Source: an uncultured Clostridia bacterium (lineage in GTDB: Bacteria > Bacillota > Clostridia > TANB77 > CAG-508). From it: a DNA stretch of 7,131 nt. Numbering within the stretch: the stretch's first letter is position 1; the number at the start of each line of letters is the position of its first letter. Of the stretch, positions 1 through 5,824 are shown in pieces. The notes beneath the pieces were generated by a model, which ran no database searches, was not told where the DNA came from, and saw only the letters and a program-made list of their open reading frames with translations. Made by a program: the position numbers and the translations under genes. The stretch is from NCBI GenBank assembly GCA_947625075.1, contig CANQMY010000053.1, positions 1-7,131 of the forward strand, written 5' to 3'.

Positions 1-1673
1 ATACATTCTTTATCAAATCTATCATAAAATAATTCCATTTTCATTGGAATATTTTTAAATATTTCTTCTGCTTTTGCCTTATACATCTTATCCTTTAGTT
101 GTAAATTAAGTTCATTAAATCTTTCTAATATGTCTTTCATATCAAAGCTATTATCTTCTACATATATTGCATTTAATTGTTCTTCAGGATTTTCACAATA
201 TTCTGATGTTATTGCTGCTATATTTAAACCATTTAAAAATGTACTTTTTAAAGTCTCTTCGTCATATATTATCAAATCTTTATTTAGAAAATACATAAAG
301 TAAGCATACATTTTAACAATATCTATTAGTTGCATCTTTCCATTTTTTACAGTATCTAAAACATCATTTACAACTTTAGGGAATTCATCATCTGATATTT
401 TCCAGTATTCTTCTGTAAGAAGTCTTTTATAACCTGGAAGATTACTTGTATCTATTGTATTTATTATATCTTCCATATCTCTTTTAAATATTTTCATGTC
501 AAAAATTCTTGTTCTTACAAATAATTCTATAAATTTAAAGAATCTATATTCAGCTTTAAAATTATAATAATAGTTATTATCAAATTCTTTTATATAAAAT
601 TGACGATTGTCCATAAATATTCTTGAAGATACTACAATAGATTTATATTCTTCATTATCTTTAACATTAATAAATTTATCCTTAGTAATTTTTCCTGCTT
701 TAATTTCAAATGATATTGCTATTGTAAATATAAGCATTGTTTGCAAAATTCTGTTATTTGTATTTGGATATGAAGAAGTTACCATATCAAATACTTTTTT
801 GAAATCAGCTAATGCATGCTTTAAAATTCTTAAATTTCTTGTTCCACTCTTTTCAAATGTAGAAGTAATAAGAGCAGTATTAGATTTTAAGAATCTTATT
901 AAGTCTGTATATTTCTCATATCTCATTAAAATACCATTTATTATATATGCAAATTCTGGTTGATATTCAAATGTTTCTCCAATAAGCTTTTCTTTTATTC
1001 TTTCATAATCATTTGCTTTATCAAACACATCTTCTATTGTATCTTTTATCTTTTCTACCATTGGTTTATCAGTAGTTAAAAGTTTACTCTCTTTGTCTAA
1101 AAGATAAGTTGCAATAAAAGTTTTCATTTCAATATTATTACTCTTTAATTTAGTAGATAACTCTTTTTCATTACAAATAATTATTGTTTTTATATGGTCG
1201 TGCTCAACAAAATTGTTTATATATCCTAGTATATCTATAACATCAACATTTGCTCTTTCCAAATCATCAAAGCATAATACTTTATCATCTGTTGTAAAGA
1301 AATTTCCATAGTCTATTTTATCTCCATTTTGAGTAACTCCAAAGAAATTTGCCATATCTAGACCTGTTTTTGCATATTCAGGAATCGTTGTTTGTCCATT
1401 AGAATCCATGAATTTTTTTAAATTTTTATCCATCAATTGAGTTGTCTCTATAAAGATCTTTTTGCTTATTTCTTCTAAATTTGAAATTCCATATAGTGAC
1501 ATATAAATTGTAGTAAGTTTTTTTCCATTTACTTGCATAGATTCTATTTTATTTCTTATTTTGTTATTCCAAAAATAGGTTTTACCACTACCCCATTCTC
1601 CATTTATCATTATCGCATAATCTGTATAATCTGATCTTATATAGTCTAATATACTTTCTACTAAATCATCCAT
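1..1673 (-). CDS. KAP-family P-loop NTPase, 3' end cut off by the window edge
   Basis: The frame is open from an ATG at 1673 to the left edge: 557 codons are visible and the C-terminus is missing. The start is supported by AAGGAG at 1682-1687, 8 nt upstream. Visible motifs are Walker A GEWGSGKT (residues 25-32), a following YMSLYGISNLEEI segment (57-69), Walker B VLCFDDLER (132-140), a sensor-1-like IIICNEKEL (164-172) and a conserved-looking IKEKLIG (about 226-232). This order is typical of KAP/COG4928-type STAND-like ATPases, named after Kidins220 and PifA. The C-terminal ~300 residues are helical-looking and rich in Lys, Asp, Phe and Tyr, with no domain I recognise. Many KAP proteins carry membrane helices inserted in the NTPase domain, but none is evident here, so it is probably cytosolic. 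It follows comFC by 52 nt with no terminator and may be co-transcribed with recD2 and comFC. Family assignment is firm; the biological role (defence or other) is inference only. Confidence 0.85.
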   Translation of the reverse strand, partial: MDDLVESILDYIRSDYTDYAIMINGEWGSGKTYFWNNKIRNKIESMQVNGKKLTTIYMSLYGISNLEEISKKIFIETTQLMDKNLKKFMDSNGQTTIPEYAKTGLDMANFFGVTQNGDKIDYGNFFTTDDKVLCFDDLERANVDVIDILGYINNFVEHDHIKTIIICNEKELSTKLKSNNIEMKTFIATYLLDKESKLLTTDKPMVEKIKDTIEDVFDKANDYERIKEKLIGETFEYQPEFAYIINGILMRYEKYTDLIRFLKSNTALITSTFEKSGTRNLRILKHALADFKKVFDMVTSSYPNTNNRILQTMLIFTIAISFEIKAGKITKDKFINVKDNEEYKSIVVSSRIFMDNRQFYIKEFDNNYYYNFKAEYRFFKFIELFVRTRIFDMKIFKRDMEDIINTIDTSNLPGYKRLLTEEYWKISDDEFPKVVNDVLDTVKNGKMQLIDIVKMYAYFMYFLNKDLIIYDEETLKSTFLNGLNIAAITSEYCENPEEQLNAIYVEDNSFDMKDILERFNELNLQLKDKMYKAKAEEIFKNIPMKMELFYDRFDKEC

Positions 1674-1725
1674 CTTGTTTTCTCCTTCTTAAGTTTGTTT
1701 ATTTTTACCTTATAAAATTTTTCTT

Positions 1726-2340
1726 TTATTTTTTATAGTCTTTTGCTAAAGCTATTAATCCAACTTTTTTTGCTCCTGCTTCTAATAATACTTTTTTGCA
1801 TTCATTTAATGTACTTCCTGTTGTATAAACATCATCAAATATTGCTATGCTTTTTTCTTTTATAGTTGCAGTATTATTTATTTTATATATTCCAATTACA
1901 TCATTTATCCTTTTTGTTACATTCTTTAAACTCTGTGGTTTAGTATTTTTTACTTTTATAATAATATCATTTTTATATTTTCTATTTATGCCTTTAGCAA
2001 CTTCTTTAGCTATTAAGTCTGATTGATTATATCCTCTCTGTCTTAATCTTTTTTTATGTAATGGAACCGACGTAATTATATCATAAGATTTTAAAATTTT
2101 GCATAATTTTTTATTTTTTAAAATAATCTCTGAAAAAGTTTTATATAAATACGATTTATCATGAAATTTATAATCTAATATTAATTTTCTTATTATATCT
2201 TCATACTTATAGATAAAAAATATATCTTTATACTGTTTTTTTATTTTATATTTTTCTAATTCTAAAAAACATTTATTACAAATATCTTCTCCTATTTTTC
2301 CACATATTACACACTTAGGTGGAAATAGTAAATTAAGCAC
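1726..2340 (-). CDS. comFC: ComFC-type phosphoribosyltransferase-fold protein (ComF family)
   Basis: The 204-residue reading from GTG 2340 has the full ComF family layout. An N-terminal zinc-finger-like four-Cys set (C10, C13, C21, C24) follows the typical LLFPPKC segment. Next come VPLHKKRLRQRGYNQS (92-107), a TKPQSLKNVTKR segment (133-144), and the PRPP-binding loop DDVYTTGST (169-177) inside the type I phosphoribosyltransferase fold. In naturally competent bacteria ComFC/ComF helps bring single-stranded DNA into the cell during transformation; many non-competent bacteria also keep it, and its enzymatic substrate is not settled. The gene lies downstream of recD2 on the same strand, which suits a DNA-processing operon. 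The GTG at 2340 has no ribosome binding site. A good one (2382-2388) sits before in-frame ATT 2376 and ATA 2373, so the real protein is probably 215-216 residues with an extra IKKFIFYIKNY-type leader. The stop codon is TAA. Confidence 0.9.
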   Translation of the reverse strand: MLNLLFPPKCVICGKIGEDICNKCFLELEKYKIKKQYKDIFFIYKYEDIIRKLILDYKFHDKSYLYKTFSEIILKNKKLCKILKSYDIITSVPLHKKRLRQRGYNQSDLIAKEVAKGINRKYKNDIIIKVKNTKPQSLKNVTKRINDVIGIYKINNTATIKEKSIAIFDDVYTTGSTLNECKKVLLEAGAKKVGLIALAKDYKK

Positions 2341-2381
2341 ATAATTTTTAATGTAAAATATAAATTTTTTTATAATAAAAG

Positions 2382-2388
2382 TTCCTTT
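2382..2388 (-). promoter_or_regulatory. Ribosome binding site pointing to a non-ATG start of comFC
   Basis: On the minus strand this reads AAAGGAA. It lies 6 nt before an in-frame ATT (2374-2376) and 9 nt before an in-frame ATA (2371-2373), but more than 40 nt before the GTG at 2340. An in-frame TAA at 2392-2394 rules out any longer reading. No ATG, GTG or TTG occurs in frame between this site and 2340, so a rare start codon is implied if the site is used. Confidence 0.55.
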
Positions 2389-2404
2389 CTTTTATAATGT
2401 ACAA

Positions 2405-4591
2405 TTAAATCATTTCTAACTTATACCTTAGTCCAGTATTTCTTTTCTTTGTAGTAGCATTATTAATCATATATTCAATTGCTTTTTTACTTCCTATAAT
2501 AACAAGTCTACTTTTTGCTCTAGTCATTCCTGTATATAATAAATTTCTAGTTAAAAGCATATTAGGTACATTTAATATTGGAAATATTACTTCATTAAAT
2601 TCACTTCCTTGAGATTTATGTACAGTTATGGCATATGAATGTTCTATTTGTTCTAAATCCAAAGCTTCGTATATTGCTATTTTTTCATCATCAAATTTAA
2701 TCTTAATTTTTCCTTCTCGATCTATTTCTAAAATTTGTCCCATTTCTCCATTAAATATTCCTGACCCAATCTCCATTTTTCTAACCCATGTAATATCATA
2801 ATTATTTTTTGTTTGCATTACTTTGTCACCTTCTCTAAAAATTGTATCACCAAAGTTTTTTTCTAATTTATTATCATTATATGGATTATATTTTTCTTGT
2901 AATAATTTATTTAAAATTTTTGTTCCCAATTCTCCTTTTTTAGTTGGAGTAATTATTTGTGAATCTTTTGAGTACATATCTAAAATCATTTCTTGAACAA
3001 CTTTTTGATTCTGTTCTGGTAAAAAATCAAAGTCATCTATACAATCTTCTTTATTTTTTTCTTCATCAAAAAAAATTATTCCATCGTTTACTTTATGGCT
3101 GTTTACTATAATCTTACTTTTTGCTGCTTGTCTAAAAATTTTATTTAATATAATATATGGTACCCTCTTTGATTCTATTATATCTTTTAATACACTTCCC
3201 GGTCCAACTGATGGAAGCTGATCAGTATCTCCAACTAATATTAATTTTGTTCCTTTATAAATTGCTTTAAGTACATAATTCATTAAAAACATATCTACCA
3301 TAGACACTTCATCAATAATAATAATATCACCATCTATCATTGAAACTTCTATATCTGTACTAGGTTTTTCATCAGTAAATTTTCCTATTTCTAATAATCG
3401 ATGAAGAGTTTTTGCTTCTTCTCCCGTTGCTTCTGTCATTCTTTTTGCTGCTCTACCAGTAGGAGCACATAAAACTACTTTTTTACCTTCAGATTTATAT
3501 AAATCAATTATTGTTTTTATTATTGTAGTTTTACCTGTTCCTGGACCACCAGTTATTATAGTAACATTATTTTCATTAATTTTTTCAATTGCTTCTTTCT
3601 GCTTTTCTGATAAATTTATATTACTTATTTTTTTTATTTTACTTTCTATATTATTTACCTTTTTTATATTTTCAGCTTGTTGTAGAGCAATTATTCTATT
3701 TGCAATATTTTTTTCAGCATTAAAATACTCTATTAAATAAATCCAATCTTGTACTACTAATTCTGTTTTTCCATTTATTGTAGAAATATCTTCTCTTGTT
3801 TCAACAGCAATTTGTTCTTTTGCTTTTAAATCTCTAATTCCATCATAAACATATTCATCTGATATTCCTAATAAATTACCTACAAATGTAATAAGGTTTG
3901 CTTCTAAAACGCATGAATGCCCATTTAAAGAAGCAAGATTTAATGCATGCCTAATACCACTATCTATCCTCTTTAAACTATTTTTTTCTATTCCTATTTC
4001 TAGTGCCATTTTGTCTATTTGTGCAAAATCAACTTTTATACTTAATTCTCCTAACACATATGGATCTTGCTCAATTTTTTCAATTGTATCATTTCCTAAT
4101 TTTTTATAAATAGTTTGCGCACTTGCAGCAGATATTCCAAACTTTTCTAGGAATCCAACTATTTGCCATAATTGCCAATTTTCTATAAAACTATTTGAAA
4201 TTTCTTCTGCTTTTAATTTTGTTATTCCTTTTATTTTTGTTAACTCATCAGGTTCATTTTTAATTATTTCAATTGTTGAACTTCCAAATTTTTTTATAAT
4301 TTTTTTGGCTGTTGCTGGTCCAACACCTTTTACTACTCCATTTGATAAATATCTTTCTAATGCATCTAAAGTTTCTGGCATTATTTTTTCAAATGTTTCT
4401 ACCTTAAATTGCTCTCCATATTCTGGATGATTAACAAATCTTCCTGTTATTTTTAAATTATCTCCTTTATTTACAAATGGCAAATAACCGACAATTACTG
4501 TGTCGCTATTATTCATATAAAATGTTGCAATAGTATATCCATTTATTTCATTTTTATAAATTATATCTTCTATTTCTCCAGTAAGTTCCAT
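2405..4591 (-). CDS. recD2: RecD2, SF1B 5'-3' DNA helicase (RecD-like ATP-dependent helicase)
   Basis: This 728-residue protein matches the usual RecD2 length and domain order. It starts with an OB-like N-terminal region (MELTGEIEDIIYKN..). A helix-hairpin-helix stretch follows at about 82-135 (NGVVKGVGPATAKKI, LTKIKGITKLKAEEI). The helicase motor begins near residue 326. Motif I is GGPGTGKTT (348-356), motif II is IIIIDEVSMVD (423-433), motif III is GDTDQLPSVGPGS (454-466), and IFRQA (485-489) corresponds to motif IV. The C-terminal UvrD-like domain carries KVMQTKNNYD (590-599), NGEMG (614-618), motif V YAITVHKSQGSEF (653-665) and motif VI LLYTGMTRAK (684-693). RecD2 acts without RecBC in many Firmicutes, unwinding DNA 5' to 3' in repair and replication-fork maintenance. 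All catalytic motifs are intact, so it should be active. The start fits the family N-terminus, though the ribosome binding site (AAGAGA, about 7 nt upstream) is weak. It probably leads an operon with comFC. Confidence 0.97.
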   Translation of the reverse strand: MELTGEIEDIIYKNEINGYTIATFYMNNSDTVIVGYLPFVNKGDNLKITGRFVNHPEYGEQFKVETFEKIMPETLDALERYLSNGVVKGVGPATAKKIIKKFGSSTIEIIKNEPDELTKIKGITKLKAEEISNSFIENWQLWQIVGFLEKFGISAASAQTIYKKLGNDTIEKIEQDPYVLGELSIKVDFAQIDKMALEIGIEKNSLKRIDSGIRHALNLASLNGHSCVLEANLITFVGNLLGISDEYVYDGIRDLKAKEQIAVETREDISTINGKTELVVQDWIYLIEYFNAEKNIANRIIALQQAENIKKVNNIESKIKKISNINLSEKQKEAIEKINENNVTIITGGPGTGKTTIIKTIIDLYKSEGKKVVLCAPTGRAAKRMTEATGEEAKTLHRLLEIGKFTDEKPSTDIEVSMIDGDIIIIDEVSMVDMFLMNYVLKAIYKGTKLILVGDTDQLPSVGPGSVLKDIIESKRVPYIILNKIFRQAAKSKIIVNSHKVNDGIIFFDEEKNKEDCIDDFDFLPEQNQKVVQEMILDMYSKDSQIITPTKKGELGTKILNKLLQEKYNPYNDNKLEKNFGDTIFREGDKVMQTKNNYDITWVRKMEIGSGIFNGEMGQILEIDREGKIKIKFDDEKIAIYEALDLEQIEHSYAITVHKSQGSEFNEVIFPILNVPNMLLTRNLLYTGMTRAKSRLVIIGSKKAIEYMINNATTKKRNTGLRYKLEMI

Positions 4592-4626
4592 ATTCTATCT
4601 CTTATAACTTTATTAGTTGTTTTAAT

Positions 4627-4632
4627 ATTATA
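4627..4632 (-). promoter_or_regulatory. Possible -10 element of a recD2 promoter
   Basis: The minus strand reads TATAAT here, 35 nt before the recD2 ATG and just past the terminator hairpin of the preceding gene. If that terminator works, recD2 needs its own promoter in this gap. No good -35 hexamer is found at 16-18 nt spacing (the region reads CAAAAT), and the surroundings are very A+T-rich, so a chance match is possible. Confidence 0.3.
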
Positions 4633-4641
4633 TAAATATAT

Positions 4642-4686
4642 AAAACGACATTTTGTATAATTATTTTATATCATACAAAATGCCGT
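4642..4686 (-). terminator. Intrinsic terminator after the repeat-containing membrane protein gene
   Basis: Arms 4645-4658 and 4673-4686 pair over 14 positions around a loop of about 14 nt. The one mismatch on the plus strand (A4648 against C4683) becomes a U-G wobble in a minus-strand transcript. The hairpin is therefore complete only for leftward transcription, which fits the gene order. A short T run (4642-4645 on the minus strand) follows the stem. It lies 38 nt past the stop codon at 4725. Confidence 0.7.
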
Positions 4687-4724
4687 ATGTAAAGAATTTT
4701 CGTTCGTCAATTTTCTACATTATT

Positions 4725-5669
4725 TTACAAACTCCAACTATCTATATCATATCTATCATCAATTTCATATCTATCATAATAGTAGCTATATCCACTTCCA
4801 TAATTATAATCATAATCAGTTGCAGAATTAAATACAGCAAGTCCAGTTCCTAATATTACTAAAAATATTAATAATGGTATTAGTAATATTCCTACTAAAA
4901 AACCTATTAATGCTGGAATTCCACATGATTTAGCATATTTTTTATTTGTTGAAGAATTACAAGCAAAAATGATTAATCCTATTAATGGGATAAAGAAACA
5001 TAGTATTCTTAGTATTACTGGTGCTTTTTCTCCTTGTTGATTTGTATTTGTACTATTATTTGAGTCTTCTGAATTTTGTGACGAATTTGTTACATTATTT
5101 ACTGTTTGCATATCATTTACTGGTTCGTTATTCATTGTTGGTGCATCATACATTGGTGCATTATTCATTCCTTGCATATTATTTATTGGTTCATTATTCA
5201 TTGTTGGTGCATCATACATTGGTGTATTATTTACTTCTTGCATATTATTTACTGGTTCATTATTCATTGTTGGTGCATCATACATTGGTGTATTATTTAC
5301 TTCTTGCATATTGTTTACTGGTTCGTTATTCATTGTTGGTGCATCATACATTGGTGTATTATTTACTTCTTGCATATTGTTTACTGGTTCATTATTCATT
5401 GCTGGTGCATCATACATTGGTGTATTATTTACTTCTTGCATATTATTTACTGGTTCATTATTCATTGCTGGTGCATCATACATTGGTTCATTATTTATTT
5501 CTTGCATATCATTTAATGATGTATTATTAATATTTTGAGTTTCTTGTGGATTATAAGTTACTTGTTGTCCTTGATTTTCTACATTATTAACTCCATATTC
5601 TCCTCCAATATTATTAGTATTTCCTTGTGAAGTTGGTGTTACATTTTGATTTTCATTATCTTCTCCCAT
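4725..5669 (-). CDS. Putative two-helix membrane protein with Asn/Met/Pro-rich tandem repeats
   Basis: This 314-residue protein has three parts. Residues 1-215 are hydrophilic and low-complexity, rich in Asn, Gln, Met, Pro and Glu, with 22-residue tandem repeats (about 51-193) of the form MNNEPVNNMQEVNNTPMYDAPT. A hydrophobic module follows, with helices at about 218-237 and 252-280 separated by NSSTNKKYAKSCGIPALIG. The end (284-314) is rich in Tyr and Asp. From memory, the hydrophobic module resembles a family of small Firmicutes membrane proteins, often annotated as zinc-ribbon proteins, with a PLIGLI..AK.CG..ALIGF pattern. No zinc ribbon is present; the repeat region occupies that position. 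There is no cleavable signal peptide, and the long N-terminus precedes the first helix, so it may be anchored with the repeat domain on one face of the membrane. The start has AAAGGG (5680-5685) 10 nt upstream. It has its own promoter and terminator, so it is monocistronic. Function is unknown. Confidence 0.8.
   Translation of the reverse strand: MGEDNENQNVTPTSQGNTNNIGGEYGVNNVENQGQQVTYNPQETQNINNTSLNDMQEINNEPMYDAPAMNNEPVNNMQEVNNTPMYDAPAMNNEPVNNMQEVNNTPMYDAPTMNNEPVNNMQEVNNTPMYDAPTMNNEPVNNMQEVNNTPMYDAPTMNNEPINNMQGMNNAPMYDAPTMNNEPVNDMQTVNNVTNSSQNSEDSNNSTNTNQQGEKAPVILRILCFFIPLIGLIIFACNSSTNKKYAKSCGIPALIGFLVGILLIPLLIFLVILGTGLAVFNSATDYDYNYGSGYSYYYDRYEIDDRYDIDSWSL
5091..5519 (-). repeat. 66-bp in-frame coding tandem repeats (about 6.5 copies)
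   Basis: Five complete 22-residue units span 5136-5465 (residues 69-90, 91-112, 113-134, 135-156, 157-178). An 18-residue partial unit lies on the N-terminal side (51-68) and a 15-residue partial unit on the C-terminal side (179-193). The middle units are identical or differ only at the last residue (A or T); the unit at 157-178 carries I, G, M and A changes. At DNA level the units differ by only a few single bases, which suggests recent expansion. Because the period is a multiple of three, other frames also stay open here and give spurious plus-strand ORFs. Confidence 0.95.
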
Positions 5670-5701
5670 TATTTTTTATCCCTTTCCCTTTATTTTTTTA
5701 T

Positions 5702-5730
5702 ATTATATACAAAAGAATTTATGTTTGCAA
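5702..5730 (-). promoter_or_regulatory. Sigma-A-type promoter of the repeat-containing membrane protein gene
   Basis: On the minus strand a -35 TTGCAA (5725-5730, 4 of 6 consensus bases) and a perfect -10 TATAAT (5702-5707) are separated by exactly 17 nt. The predicted start of transcription, near 5695, lies just upstream of the ribosome binding site at 5680-5685 and gives a leader of about 25 nt. It sits immediately after the groEL terminator, where a new promoter is expected. Confidence 0.6.
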
Positions 5731-5740
5731 TAGAATAAAT

Positions 5741-5810
5741 AAAAAATTATAACCAAAAATAAATGTAAATACTTTTGGTATCTACATTTATTTTATTACT
5801 TTAGTTATAA
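5741..5810 (-). terminator. Nested hairpin terminator of groEL
   Basis: The inner hairpin pairs 5756-5772 with 5778-5794: 17 pairs around a 5-nt loop. Its single plus-strand mismatch (A5768 against C5782) becomes a U-G wobble in the minus transcript. An outer stem pairs 5747-5753 with 5804-5810 (TTATAAC with GTTATAA), extendable to 5755/5802 with one G-U. The outer stem is followed on the minus strand by TTTTTTATTTATT (5734-5746), a good termination tract. It begins 14 nt past the groEL stop. Confidence 0.8.
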
Positions 5811-5824
5811 AAACTTTTTAAATT

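Noticed and set aside
607..963. Plus-strand ORF of 118 codons inside the KAP NTPase gene
   Set aside because: It lies opposite a well-supported minus-strand gene whose frame is unbroken with clear motifs. No homology or ribosome binding site is recognised.
1674..1725. Possible terminator between comFC and the KAP gene
   Set aside because: Only A+T-rich sequence and a short AAAATTTT palindrome are present; there is no stem with a following T tract.
4690..4724. Short direct repeat GAAAATT with 14-nt period between the stop codon and the hairpin
   Set aside because: Two 7-nt A+T-rich matches are expected by chance in sequence of this composition.
4653..4853. Small hydrophobic plus-strand ORF near the terminator
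   Set aside because: It overlaps the terminator hairpin and the antisense of the Tyr/Asp-rich tail. It has an Ile/Ser-rich composition and no convincing ribosome binding site.
5091..5519. CRISPR-like array of regular repeats
   Set aside because: The 66-bp units are directly adjacent with no unique spacers, and they encode an in-frame protein repeat.
5021..5538. Three long plus-strand reading frames across the repeat region (His/Leu/Tyr/Ile-rich)
   Set aside because: They are antisense to the 314-residue gene and stay open only because the 66-bp repeat is a multiple of three. They have no ribosome binding site and their composition is implausible.
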